Shown: positions 24,919-34,220, counted from the stretch's first letter. The stretch: 64,000 nucleotides of DNA from Streptomyces sp. NBC_00620 (GCF_026341825.1 NZ_JAPENY010000003.1:2046001-2110000); one strand, 5' to 3'. Made by a program: numbers and translations. Notes: generated by a model not told the origin, from the letters alone.

Positions 24919-25613
24919 CCGGCAACTCCGGCTGCGGCCTGCTTGATCAGGTCGGCCACGGCCCCCGGCTGGGAGACGTAGATCGCATGGCTGCCGTCGG
25001 TCCCGGTGACCGTGCTGCCCGCCCGCTGTGCCATGGCCCGTTGCGCGGCGGGCGGGATCATCTGATCGTCGGTCGCCACCAGGTACCAACTCGGCTTGTG
25101 CTGCCAGGCCGGCTCGGTGACGGTGCCGCCGAGCGCGTCGAGGCCCCAGGGCACCTGGGCGTCGGCCATGAACTCCGCCTCGGCCGGGGACAGATCGGCC
25201 GCGAAGGAGGCGTGGAACTTCTCCCGGTCGAGGAACAGCACACCGTTGACCGGCGGGAGGATCGGCGGGACGGGCGCCCCCGGCTCGGGATCGGCGATCA
25301 GCGTGCTGACGGACTCGCCCTTGTCGGGCGCGAACGCCGCGATGTACACCAGCGCCGCGACGCCGTCGTGGTTGCCGGCCTCGGTGATGACGACTCCACC
25401 GTACGAGTGCCCCACCAGAATCGTCGGCCCGTCCTGCTCGTCCAGGATCTGCCCGGTCGCCGCGACGTCTCCCTCGAGGGAGTGCGTCGGGTTCTGCACG
25501 ACGCTGACCCGGAAGCCGTCGTCCGTCAGCAGGCGGTGCACCCCCTGCCATCCGGAGCCGTCCACGAATCCCCCGTGGACGAGCACCACGTTTCTCACCG
25601 GTTGCCTACTCAT
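24915..25613 (-). CDS. Alpha/beta hydrolase, esterase-type
   Basis: 232 aa from the ATG at 25613, which has GGGG at good spacing; the ATG at 25637 would add eight residues without a site. N-terminal VVLVHGGFVDGSGW (oxyanion loop), nucleophile Ser in VGHSYGG, Asp in LVATDDQMIP and His in GSHAIYVSQP. This resembles salicylate-esterase/RsbQ-like small hydrolases common in actinobacteria. It is the first gene of a two-gene operon with the phosphotriesterase-like enzyme, overlapping it by four bases. Confidence 0.88.
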   Translation of the reverse strand: MSRQPVRNVVLVHGGFVDGSGWQGVHRLLTDDGFRVSVVQNPTHSLEGDVAATGQILDEQDGPTILVGHSYGGVVITEAGNHDGVAALVYIAAFAPDKGESVSTLIADPEPGAPVPPILPPVNGVLFLDREKFHASFAADLSPAEAEFMADAQVPWGLDALGGTVTEPAWQHKPSWYLVATDDQMIPPAAQRAMAQRAGSTVTGTDGSHAIYVSQPGAVADLIKQAAAGVAG

Positions 25614-25682
25614 TGATGGTCCCCACTTCGATGACACCGCGAGCGGCTGGCTCGCTGGTTCGACTCGAAGACGACCTTTCCA

Positions 25683-25697
25683 GGCCCGTGCCGGGCC
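25683..25697. other. Small hairpin in the 25614-25877 intergenic region
   Basis: GGCCCG-TGC-CGGGCC forms a 6-bp stem followed on the plus strand by TCTTT. It lies upstream of the esterase operon and downstream of the FHA-monooxygenase gene. No gene is visible in this 264-bp gap. Confidence 0.4.
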
Positions 25698-25793
25698 GTC
25701 TTTCGCGTCGGCGCGCAGTCCTTTCGCGTGGACGCGATGCGTGTCGGCGGGGGGCGAGTGGTCCGGGCTGCCGAACAGTCTTCTCCGACCGCG

Positions 25794-25823
25794 GAAGGGG
25801 CCCGGCTGTGCCGGGCCCCCTTC
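25794..25823. terminator. Terminator hairpin after the FHA-monooxygenase gene
   Basis: GAAGGGGCCCGGC pairs with GCCGGGCCCCCTTC across a TGT loop, with one extra C. It lies about 55 bases beyond the stop of the minus-strand FHA-monooxygenase gene and probably ends that transcript. Confidence 0.7.
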
Positions 25824-25877
25824 TTCTGACAGCGGGACAGGATGTGGACCTTCGGCCTCAGGGGCGGAGTGCCCGCA

Positions 25878-27815
25878 TCACGCCGGGTCGAGCGCCCCCG
25901 CCTGCCGCGGTCCTGTCGCCTGGCCGTTGATGCGCGGATCGACGGGGCGGCCGACGAAAACCGGGGCGTCCGACTGGTAGAAGATGTCGATGTCGGCCTC
26001 CTCGCCGCCGACGATCAGCGTGTCCCAGGCGCCGCTCTCCTGAAGGGACCGCAGGGTCGACGGAGCGAGGGTGGACAGGTGGCTGCGCAGTTCCTCGTCG
26101 CTGGGCAGTCCGGGGAGGCGGGGGGCGAGGCGCTCGCGGATCGCGCGCATCCTCTCCAGCAAGAGGTCGAGATCGGACCGCTCGCCGTCGGGTTGGGCGA
26201 CGGCCCGTTCCCCTTCCATGCTGTCGGCGATGATGTCCTTGATGGCTCGGGTCACGCCTCGTTCGTCGGTGGTGACCATGGCGTTCCAGGCCCGGCTCTT
26301 GTGCCGGTACTGGAGCATGGACATCGCCGCCTCGTGCCGGATGAAGTCGGCGTCGCGCAGCGGACGGCCCTGCCAGACCCGGCTGAGGGAGCGGGAGAGC
26401 GAAACAGCCGAGGCAAGACCGCTGTTGAGGCCGCGCCCGGGCCAGAAGTGGATGGCGTTGGCCGCGTCGCCCAGCAGGAAGCCGTAGGTTCCGGGGCTGG
26501 TGGAGGTAGGGCGGTTGAGCTGGGCCGTGAACCGGGGGCGCTGCACCATGTCCAGCCGGAACGAGGTGATGGCGCTGAGATCGTCCTCGGGGACGGCGAA
26601 CATCTTCAGGCCCTCCTGGATCCGCTTCCACAGCGGCGAACTACGCAGCAGGGCGGGCAGGAACAGGGTCCCATGGGTCGGGCAGACGAACTCGTTGTCC
26701 TCCTGACGGCTCATCAGACAGGGCCGGGCCGCCACGCACTCCTCGAAGACCTGCCGGACCGGGTCGATGCCGATCACTGCGCCGGCCTCCTCGCGGGTCA
26801 GCCTCATGTTGAGGAACCCCTCGCCACGCAGCGAGTTGAGCAGGAACCGGTTCTGCGCCACGGTCAGCAGGACGCTCATGGGGTCCGAGAGCTGGGACTT
26901 GACCCGCAGTCCAAGGACCAGGTCCTGAAGGTGCTCCCCGTCGAGGGAGTAGATCGAGGAGTCGGCCGCGCCGAAACGGTCCGCGAAGTGCTCCCGGGTG
27001 CGCGACCCGCCCCCCTCGGCGATCACCAGGACGTGTTCCTGGGAGAGCCGGCGCTGCTGCTCCGACGCATCGAATCGCTTCGGCACCAGGCGGATCGCGG
27101 ACTTGGCGTTGGCCAGTTCCAGCAGCTTGTCCTCGATGTAGGCGATCCGGATGTTGCGGGGCGGGCGGCCCTCCACCGAGTCCGGCCCCAGGGGCCACAT
27201 CTCGGAGAATCCGCCCGCGTCGAACAGCGCCGACTGCATCTCGTCGGTGAGCGCGAGGTACTGACGGCTCTGCGCGGTGACGACCTGCATGCGCCGGTTG
27301 TTGCCGTGGGTCTCGTCCTTCCAGACCACGGTGGAGCCGTTCCTGATCCACCGGCCGTCGTAGACGGTGATGGACGCCTTCCCCGGCAGGGCGTTCTCCA
27401 GCAACAGGGCGAAGGCGAGGCCGACCGGGCCTCCTCCGGACACCGTGACCCGCAACTCGCCCGGATTCGCAGAGGCGTTGGCGCGAGGCAGGTCGAGCTG
27501 GGAGAGGTCCAGGACCGTCTCCACGGCCTCCTGCGTCTCGAACAGGAAGGTCTCGTCGCCGATGCGTATGGAGTCGCCGGGCACGAGCACGTGACGGGTG
27601 ACGGGCTGGTCGTTTACAAAGGTGCCGTTCTTGCTGCGGTCGTAGAGGACGAACGCGCCGTCCTCCGCCACGATCTCGGTGTGCAGACGGGAGGCGCTGA
27701 CACTGACGATGACCACGTCGTTGTCGCTCTTGCGTCCGAATCGCAGTGGAGCGCTACCCAGAACCGCGCTCTGACCGGCGAAGGGACCCGTGCGTCCCAC
27801 AATGACCGACGACAC
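25878..27815 (-). CDS. FHA domain fused to an FAD-dependent monooxygenase
   Basis: 645 aa. Residues about 24-85 form a forkhead-associated (FHA) domain with canonical phospho-threonine-binding residues: GR at the start, SRLH in the middle, and NGTFVND. After a linker, residues about 145-560 form a PHBH-like flavin monooxygenase: GGGPVG dinucleotide motif with acidic VYDGRW, EGGGSRTRE in the DG-motif position, and GDAANAIHFWPGRGLNSGL for the FAD ribityl site. The C-terminal 130 residues are helical and unassigned. The start has an AGGAG site. A membrane Ser/Thr kinase gene lies 243 bases upstream on the same strand, suggesting that phosphorylation recruits or controls the oxygenase. The substrate is unknown. 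The fusion is the oddest protein in the window. Confidence 0.85.
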   Translation of the reverse strand: MSSVIVGRTGPFAGQSAVLGSAPLRFGRKSDNDVVIVSVSASRLHTEIVAEDGAFVLYDRSKNGTFVNDQPVTRHVLVPGDSIRIGDETFLFETQEAVETVLDLSQLDLPRANASANPGELRVTVSGGGPVGLAFALLLENALPGKASITVYDGRWIRNGSTVVWKDETHGNNRRMQVVTAQSRQYLALTDEMQSALFDAGGFSEMWPLGPDSVEGRPPRNIRIAYIEDKLLELANAKSAIRLVPKRFDASEQQRRLSQEHVLVIAEGGGSRTREHFADRFGAADSSIYSLDGEHLQDLVLGLRVKSQLSDPMSVLLTVAQNRFLLNSLRGEGFLNMRLTREEAGAVIGIDPVRQVFEECVAARPCLMSRQEDNEFVCPTHGTLFLPALLRSSPLWKRIQEGLKMFAVPEDDLSAITSFRLDMVQRPRFTAQLNRPTSTSPGTYGFLLGDAANAIHFWPGRGLNSGLASAVSLSRSLSRVWQGRPLRDADFIRHEAAMSMLQYRHKSRAWNAMVTTDERGVTRAIKDIIADSMEGERAVAQPDGERSDLDLLLERMRAIRERLAPRLPGLPSDEELRSHLSTLAPSTLRSLQESGAWDTLIVGGEEADIDIFYQSDAPVFVGRPVDPRINGQATGPRQAGALDPA

Positions 27816-28058
27816 AGAAACTCCTTGCGAACGTCTCGGGTGCGGCAGAGGAACCGCGCCCTGCGGTTGATCCGCTACGAGAGTGGGAGCCGTACGTCAC
27901 TCCCACCGAACTCCGGTCCAGTGGGGCTCACTTGACCGGTGATGTCCGAGTCGGCCAACTTCGGTCCGACTCGTGCTTGTTGCAGTATGGCCGATGCGCG
28001 GGGACGACTAGGCCGCTCCGCGTCGGCCTTGACGCCCGGTTGACCAGCCGCCGTTCGT

Positions 28059-29843
28059 CTAGGAGCAAGTCACCGAGAACGGCACCGAGTTGGACACCGC
28101 CTCGAACGGTGAGCGGATCTCCACGGCCATCTCGCTGCTGAGGGTTCCGGACTGTGCGTACGTCGACAGCCGCACCGTCTCCTTATGGGTGCGGGGGCCG
28201 CCGTCCGGGAACGACAGCGTCCGCCACTGCCGGTCGATCACGGACCCGTTCGTCGAGACCCACCGGTACGAGAACTGGAAGGGCAGCTCGGACACCGTGA
28301 AGGTCGCGGTGAACCAGGGAGCCTGCGAGTCCGCCGGGGGGCAGTCGCCGGCGTACGTGGTCGCGCCCCCGGTCGCGGTGACCGAGACGGGCTGCTCGGC
28401 AGTGTCGTCCGACCCGCTGCTCGCCGCCCCGGAGGAAGAGGCCTGCGCCTGCCCCGTGGGCGAGCTGCTGCCCTTGCTGCCCTCATCGTCGCCGCCGCCG
28501 AGCACATAGCCCAGGCCGCCCACGAGCAGCGCGAGCACGACCGCTCCCGCCGCGTACCCGATGAGCCGTCTCCCCTTCGTGGGGCCGCGACCGGTCGCTT
28601 CGGCGTCCCCGGGCTCGAGCACCACCGGCGAGGCGAGCATCGCGGAAGCGGCCGTGGGCACGGGCCCTGACACCGGGCCTGCCGTCTCGGCGGTGACCGC
28701 GGGCGCTGCACTGGGAAGCGGGGGTTGTGCCTGGGCGGTGGGGGCGTCGGGTGGTGCCGCGTCCGTGGGTACGACGACCGTGGCGGTGGGGGTGTCAGCC
28801 GTGGGTGCCGCCGTGTCCCCGGCGTCCGTGCCGCCTTCCGGGACAGGCGAGGACGCCGAGACGGTCGGTGCCCCGGCCGTGGCCGTGGGCACGGTCTCCC
28901 CGAGAGGGGACTCGGCGGTGGGCAGCTCCTCGGCGGCCGCTGTGGGCAGTGGGGCGGACGGCGTGGTGGACGGCGTGGCCGTGTCGGCGCCCGAGGCGCC
29001 GTCAGCACCAGCCAGGCGCAGCTCCTGCTCGGCCTGTTCGGCCGACATCCGTTCGTCGGGGTCCTTGCGCATCAGGCCTTCGATGACGGACGCGAGGGGT
29101 CCTGCCCGATGCGGCGGGGGCAACTCGTCGTCGACGATGGCACGCAGAGTGCTCAGCGCGGTGGTCCGACGGAAGGGCGAACGGCCCTGGACGGCCGCGT
29201 AGAGCAACGCTCCGAGAGACCACAGGTCCGACGCGGGGCCGGGGTTCCGGCCCAGTGCCCGCTCCGGCGCCAGGTACTCGGGAGAGCCGACGAGCTCACC
29301 GGTCATCGTCAGCGCGGAATCCCCCTCCACGGTGGCGATGCCGAAGTCGGTGAGCACCACCCTGCCGTCGTCTGCGAGCAGGACGTTGGCGGGTTTCACG
29401 TCGCGGTGCAGCACTCCGGCGCCATGCGCCGCGCGCAGCGCGGCCAGCACCTCGGCGCCTATGCGCGCGGTCTCCCTCGGCGTGAGGGCACCCTGGGAGC
29501 CGATCGCGTCGGCCAGCGACCGGCCGCGGACGAACTCCATGACGATCCAGGGTCGTCCGTCGTCGGTGGCGACGTCGTGGACGGTCACCACACCGCGAGC
29601 ACTGATGCGCGCCGCCGCCCAGGCCTCCCGCTCCAGGCGGGTGTACATCCGCTCGACCTGCGCCACGGTCTGTCCGACGGGAGCGCGTACCTCCTTGACG
29701 GCGACCTCGCGGTGCAGCACCTCGTCGCGGGCGCGCCACACGGTGCCCATGCCGCCCTCGCCGAGAACGGACAGCAAGCGGTAGCGACCGGCGACCAGCC
29801 GTTCGGCACCCGCGTCCGGCGACGCGGTGTTCTGTTGTGGCAT
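28059..29843 (-). CDS. Membrane Ser/Thr protein kinase (PknB-like) with extracytoplasmic sensor domain
   Basis: 594 aa from the ATG at 29843 (AAGGAG upstream); an earlier in-frame ATG at 29984 adds 47 implausible residues. Kinase domain, residues about 18-280: glycine loop GEGGMGTVW, VAVKEV, catalytic HRDVKPANVLL, DFGIAT, GSPEYLAPE. A Thr/Pro/Ala-rich juxtamembrane linker of about 140 residues follows, a likely autophosphorylation region. One transmembrane helix lies at about 424-449. The outside domain of about 120 residues has two cysteines (GDCPP and terminal VTCS) that could form a disulfide; it lacks PASTA repeats. The linker Thr residues are plausible docking sites for the FHA protein encoded next door. 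Confidence 0.92.
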   Translation of the reverse strand: MPQQNTASPDAGAERLVAGRYRLLSVLGEGGMGTVWRARDEVLHREVAVKEVRAPVGQTVAQVERMYTRLEREAWAAARISARGVVTVHDVATDDGRPWIVMEFVRGRSLADAIGSQGALTPRETARIGAEVLAALRAAHGAGVLHRDVKPANVLLADDGRVVLTDFGIATVEGDSALTMTGELVGSPEYLAPERALGRNPGPASDLWSLGALLYAAVQGRSPFRRTTALSTLRAIVDDELPPPHRAGPLASVIEGLMRKDPDERMSAEQAEQELRLAGADGASGADTATPSTTPSAPLPTAAAEELPTAESPLGETVPTATAGAPTVSASSPVPEGGTDAGDTAAPTADTPTATVVVPTDAAPPDAPTAQAQPPLPSAAPAVTAETAGPVSGPVPTAASAMLASPVVLEPGDAEATGRGPTKGRRLIGYAAGAVVLALLVGGLGYVLGGGDDEGSKGSSSPTGQAQASSSGAASSGSDDTAEQPVSVTATGGATTYAGDCPPADSQAPWFTATFTVSELPFQFSYRWVSTNGSVIDRQWRTLSFPDGGPRTHKETVRLSTYAQSGTLSSEMAVEIRSPFEAVSNSVPFSVTCS

Positions 29844-30130
29844 GAGGGCCCTGCTCCTTGTCCCTTGCGAACGGCCGAGGAGTGGCGACGCCCCCGTCGG
29901 ATCCGTGGTCTGCCGGGGCGGTTGCCTTCGATTCGGCCACGGCCGGACGACCCGCCGGACACAGCCCTTGGACAGTATGATCAAACACCTGAAGTTCGTG
30001 AAGTGCGGACCTGGACAAGCGCCCGTACTACCGCTCGCTGTAGGGAAGTTGTGACGTCGCGGCGGTCATACCGTCGACTTCTCTGCGAGCCCCTGGCCTC
30101 CGCTCGGCCGCGCGGGCCGCGTGATCCCGC

Positions 30131-30179
30131 TTGACCGAACAGGGTGACCCGTTGACCAAACAGGGTGACCCGCTTGACC
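30131..30179. repeat. TTGACC tandem repeats upstream of the LtaS-like gene
   Basis: TTGACC occurs at 30131, 30152 and 30174. The first two are each followed by a shared AACAGGGTGACCCG block, giving two imperfect 21-bp units plus a partial third. They sit in the 463-bp divergent region (29844-30306) between the kinase and the LtaS-like gene, about 130 bases before the latter's start. They could be regulator-binding sites or clustered -35-like elements. I see no gene in this gap. Confidence 0.65.
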
Positions 30180-30306
30180 GGAAGCGGACCTGGGTGATTG
30201 AACGGGGGCCGTCAGGGTGCCGTACACAATTACAGGCGCACCGCCCTCACGTGTTCGGGGCCGATCCGCCGCACCAGCACAGTGTTTCGCACGGAAGGAC
30301 CGCCGG

Positions 30307-32196
30307 GTGTCATCCCACAGCAGCTCTCGACAGCTACCGAAAACGAGCGAGCCGACGGATGAGACGCAGGCGCCTCCGGATGAGGCACTGACGCCGGAAG
30401 AGGGGCTGACGCCCGAGCAGGGGCTGACGCCGGAGGCCGCCGGTGAGACCCCTGCGGACAACGCACCGGAGACCGCCGCCCAAACCACCGACGAGCCCAC
30501 GCCGGAGGCGGCCCCGGGTCTCGATCGACGAGGATGGCGCATCTGGCGTGGGTGGCGTGACAGGTACCCCGCCGCCGCGAAGGCGGTGTCGTGGACCGTC
30601 AACGCCCTCGCCGCCGCACTCGTGCTGTTCACCCTGCTCATGTCGAACAACGCCGCCGGCGTGACGCCCATCGCCTTCGTACGCATCCCGGTCGAGGCGA
30701 TCTTCGGCGCCGCTGTGCTGATCGTCCTGCCGCGCAGGCCGCGCGTCGTCGTGGCGTCGCTGCTGGGGCTGGTCGTCGGAGTGCAGCTGATCCTGAACGT
30801 CCTCGACATGGGGTTCAAGGAATATCTCGGGCGGGACTTCAACCTGGTCCTCGACTGGACCCTGTTCGACGACGCGCACACCTATCTCAAGGACACGATC
30901 GGCGCGAAGGGCACGCTCGGCCTCGTCGTCGCGATCATTGTCCTCGTCCTTGTCGTGCTCGTCGTCACGGTGCTGGCGGTCGTCCGGCTGGGCAACGTCA
31001 TGGCCCGGCACACCACCACCGCGACCCGCACGACCCTGGTGTTCGCCACCGTCTGGGTCACGTGCGCGGCCCTCGGCGTGCAGTTCACCGCCGACATGCC
31101 GGTCGCCGCCGAGCGCTCGGCCCACCTCGCCCATATCCGGGTGAAGGCGGTGCAGTCGACCCTGCGGGACGAGGCGGAGTTCGCCAAGGTGGCCAAGAAG
31201 GACGTCTTCGCCAACACCCCGCCGGACCAGCTCCTTACCGACCTGCGCGGCAAGGACATGATGATCACCTTCATCGAGAGCTACGGCCGCAGCGCGATCG
31301 AGGACCCGCTCATCTCGCCGGGGGTGACCGCGACCCTCACAACAGAGAACGAGAAGCTGGAGAAGGCGGGGTTCGCGGCGGAGAGCGGCTGGCTCACCTC
31401 GGCGACGTACGGCGGAAGCAGCTGGCTGGGTCACTCCACCTTCCTGTCGGGCCTGTGGATCAACAACCAGCAGCGCTACCGCACGGTCACCAACGGCGAT
31501 CACATGACCCTCACCAGCGCCTTCCAGAAGACGGGCGCCTGGCGCACGGTCGGCATCATGCCGGGCGTCCAGAAGACCTGGCCGGAGGCGAAGTTCTTCG
31601 GCCTCGACAACGTCTACGACTCCAAACACCTCGGTTACGAGGGGCCCAAGTTCAGCTGGTCGCCCATGCCCGACCAGTTCGCCCTGGCCTCGTTCGAACG
31701 CCTGGAGCACGGCAAGAAGCAGGACAAGCCCCTGATGTCGGAGATCATCCTGACCTCCAGCCACCAGCCCTGGGGGCCCATCCCCAAGACGGTCCCCCAG
31801 GACCAGCTCGGCGACGGCTCGATCTTCGACGCCATCGAGAAGGAGGGCACCGACCCGTCGGAGCTTCTCACCAACTCCACCAGGTCGAAGGAGGAGTACG
31901 GCAAGTCCATCCAGTACTCGGTGACCAGCCTCATCGACTACCTGGTGAAGTACGGCAACGACAACACCGTGCTCATCTTCCTCGGCGACCACCAGCCCAT
32001 CGCCCGGGTCAGCGGCAACAACGCCAGCCGTGACGTGCCGGTCTCCATCGTCGCCAAGGATCCGAAGGTCCTCGACAAGATCGCCGACTGGGGCTGGACG
32101 GACGGGCTGCAGCCCGGAAAGAGCACCCCGGTCTGGAAGATGAGCGACTTCCGCGACCGGTTCCTGACGGCGTACGGTTCCACGCCGACCCCGTGA
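30307..32196 (+). CDS. LtaS-like membrane sulfatase/phosphoglycerol transferase
   Basis: 629 aa from a GTG at 30307 with AAGGA nine bases upstream. The cytoplasmic N-terminus is acidic and Pro/Thr-rich with a repeated LTPE motif (EALTPEEGLTPEQGLTPE). Four to five transmembrane helices cover about residues 95-260, then a large external alkaline-phosphatase-fold domain: FIESYGRS (metal site), GGSSWLGHSTFLSG (likely nucleophile region) and FLGDHQPIARV (metal-binding Asp-His). This is the layout of lipoteichoic-acid synthase-type enzymes that move phosphoglycerol or related groups onto envelope polymers. It is divergent from the Ser/Thr kinase gene; the Thr-rich N-terminus is a possible kinase target, by inference. 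Confidence 0.87.
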   Translation: MSSHSSSRQLPKTSEPTDETQAPPDEALTPEEGLTPEQGLTPEAAGETPADNAPETAAQTTDEPTPEAAPGLDRRGWRIWRGWRDRYPAAAKAVSWTVNALAAALVLFTLLMSNNAAGVTPIAFVRIPVEAIFGAAVLIVLPRRPRVVVASLLGLVVGVQLILNVLDMGFKEYLGRDFNLVLDWTLFDDAHTYLKDTIGAKGTLGLVVAIIVLVLVVLVVTVLAVVRLGNVMARHTTTATRTTLVFATVWVTCAALGVQFTADMPVAAERSAHLAHIRVKAVQSTLRDEAEFAKVAKKDVFANTPPDQLLTDLRGKDMMITFIESYGRSAIEDPLISPGVTATLTTENEKLEKAGFAAESGWLTSATYGGSSWLGHSTFLSGLWINNQQRYRTVTNGDHMTLTSAFQKTGAWRTVGIMPGVQKTWPEAKFFGLDNVYDSKHLGYEGPKFSWSPMPDQFALASFERLEHGKKQDKPLMSEIILTSSHQPWGPIPKTVPQDQLGDGSIFDAIEKEGTDPSELLTNSTRSKEEYGKSIQYSVTSLIDYLVKYGNDNTVLIFLGDHQPIARVSGNNASRDVPVSIVAKDPKVLDKIADWGWTDGLQPGKSTPVWKMSDFRDRFLTAYGSTPTP

Positions 32197-32362
32197 TGAC
32201 GAATCGGACGCCAAGCCCGAGACCGCGCTGCCCCCGAGAAGCCATCTGACGCTCAACACATCCGAGTTGATGGAATACCCGAATACTCACGGCCGTTTCG
32301 AGCGTCGGTCGGCGCGTCAACTTCGGGCATTGCGCGACGTCCACGCCGGGGTATAATCCCAT

Positions 32363-33154
32363 ATGAACGTAAACCGTGGCGCGTTGGAATCCCTCAAGGC
32401 CGATCCGGCTGCTTCTTCTATCCGCCGGTCGCTCGAGTTCTATTACGGAAATGCCGGCCAAGACGCGGCGATGGACGCTTTCTACGGCCAGTTCGTGAAG
32501 CCCGGCGACCTCGTTTTCGACATTGGCGCCCACGTCGGTGATCGCATCGGCAGTTTTCGTCGTCTGGGTGCACGCGTGACGGCAGTTGAGCCGCAACCAC
32601 TGTGCATCCGGGCCATCCGAGAAATCTATGCCGGTGACGAAGACGTGGTGTTGGTCGAAGCCGTGTGCGGTGCGCACGGAGGAGCCACGAAGTTCTATGT
32701 CAACTCAGCGAATCCCACCGTCTCCACAGCATCGGCGGAATTCGTGAAAGCCGCTGATGGAGCGAGCGGCTGGCAGGACCAGGTATGGGACGCGGAGATG
32801 GACGTGTCGGTCGTCACGCTCGACGATCTCATTCGAACCTACGGTACGCCCGCGTTCGTCAAGGTCGATGTCGAAGGCTTCGAAGCCGCAGTGCTGGACG
32901 GCCTCAACCACGCGTTGCCCGCACTGTCATTCGAGTTCACGACGATCGAACGTTCAGTGGCGCAGCGCTGCCTCGACCGCGTGACCGGACTGGGGTTCGA
33001 GCTCTTCAATCTGTCCATGGGAGAGAGCATGAACCTGGAGTTCGACGACTGGGTTTCGTCGGAGACGATGGCCGCTCATATTCTGGCGCTTCCGCATGAG
33101 GCCAACGCCGGCGACATCTACTGCCTGTCACTGCCGAGCGCAAGTCAGTTGTAA
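32363..33154 (+). CDS. FkbM-family methyltransferase
   Basis: 263 aa. A class I SAM-binding motif (LVFDIGAHVGDRIGSFRRLG) is followed by an acidic residue in VTAVEPQP. The typical FkbM block VKVDVEGFEAAVLDGL appears near residue 170. FkbM proteins O-methylate sugars, lipids or natural products. Codon choice looks slightly less GC-biased than that of neighbours, hinting at separate ancestry. It is convergent with the phosphatidyltransferase at 33159, four bases away, and follows the LtaS-like gene after 166 bases that show nothing recognisable. The methyl acceptor is unknown. Confidence 0.85.
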   Translation: MNVNRGALESLKADPAASSIRRSLEFYYGNAGQDAAMDAFYGQFVKPGDLVFDIGAHVGDRIGSFRRLGARVTAVEPQPLCIRAIREIYAGDEDVVLVEAVCGAHGGATKFYVNSANPTVSTASAEFVKAADGASGWQDQVWDAEMDVSVVTLDDLIRTYGTPAFVKVDVEGFEAAVLDGLNHALPALSFEFTTIERSVAQRCLDRVTGLGFELFNLSMGESMNLEFDDWVSSETMAAHILALPHEANAGDIYCLSLPSASQL

Positions 33155-33158
33155 CGAA

Positions 33159-33902
33159 TTAGTTGTAACTGAATTCCCTCACGCGCTTCAGCGCCGACTG
33201 CCGCCACAGATACCCGACATCGATGCCGAACGACCAGACCAGCGTACCGATCGAGACCGCGACGCAGGCCTGGGCCATTGGCGTGGGAAGGAGACCTGCA
33301 CTGGCGACAACCAGTACAACTCCTTGTGATGCGGCCACAACTTTTCGGGACATCCGGAAGGGCAGCGGGGCATCCAGCCACGGCATCACCCGTGATGCCA
33401 GTACGAAGGCGTAGCGGAAAAGCCCGATCGTAACGGCCCACCAACCGAGAGATGTCCCGAGGTAGATACTCAGGACAATCGCCAGGACGGAGTCCGCCTC
33501 CATGTCGAACCGTGCACCGAATCTCGACGCGGTTCCTGTGCGGCGGGCCACCTGACCGTCTCCGGCATCGAGAATCAAGGACACCGCAGCCAATCCGATC
33601 AGTACTGCCCGATGCTCGTCTCCAACAACGGCGTCGGCTACAAGAGCGGCCACACCACCGGTCAGGATCAACCGGCAAAAGGTGACGCTGTCAGCGGGCC
33701 CCCATTGGCGAACGTCAGGATGTTGCAGGGCGCGGGAGAGCAGGACCCACGTGGCAACGGAATATCCCAGTCCGATGAGCCAACCGGCTGCACCGAGCCC
33801 CACCGACGCCGCCAGCGAAAACAGAACCGCCGCCTGGGCCAGGACGCCCAGAGCCGGCGGGTAGATCCGGAGATCTACTGCTCGCTGTCCGAGATCCGTC
33901 AC
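33159..33902 (-). CDS. CDP-alcohol phosphatidyltransferase family protein
   Basis: 247 aa from a GTG at 33902, chosen because AGGAGGA lies directly upstream; the frame stays open to 34250. The CDP-alcohol phosphotransferase signature D-x2-DG-x2-AR-x8-G-x3-D-x3-D is complete in LDAGDGQVARRTGTASRFG followed by ARFDMEAD. Six or so transmembrane helices surround it. The enzymes transfer a phosphatidyl-type group from a CDP-activated donor onto an alcohol such as inositol or glycerol phosphate. The first two helices (about residues 15-55) precede the signature. Which alcohol is used cannot be told. Confidence 0.88.
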   Translation of the reverse strand: MTDLGQRAVDLRIYPPALGVLAQAAVLFSLAASVGLGAAGWLIGLGYSVATWVLLSRALQHPDVRQWGPADSVTFCRLILTGGVAALVADAVVGDEHRAVLIGLAAVSLILDAGDGQVARRTGTASRFGARFDMEADSVLAIVLSIYLGTSLGWWAVTIGLFRYAFVLASRVMPWLDAPLPFRMSRKVVAASQGVVLVVASAGLLPTPMAQACVAVSIGTLVWSFGIDVGYLWRQSALKRVREFSYN

Positions 33903-34220
33903 TATTCCTCCTGAAGACCACCCGTCAACACGGCCCGGTATTGGCGCCGTGCCCTGATCAATACGTCCGCCGACGGCACAGAGTTCAGCTGACGCACAGG
34001 CATTTGACTGTTTTCTGTCCCGGAAGCCCGTCACCGACGGGGGGCAGGCCCATCGGAGGCGAGTACTGCCCCGGCCCGCCCCTGCCACCGCGGGGTGAGA
34101 GAGCAGAGAGTAGGCCCACCAGGGCCAACAAAAGCGGTACGACGGCGAGTCGGCCCCTCGGCCGAGGTACACGGATCCGGCAGGCAGCGGTACGTCCCCG
34201 CCATGCCGAGCAGCAACGAG

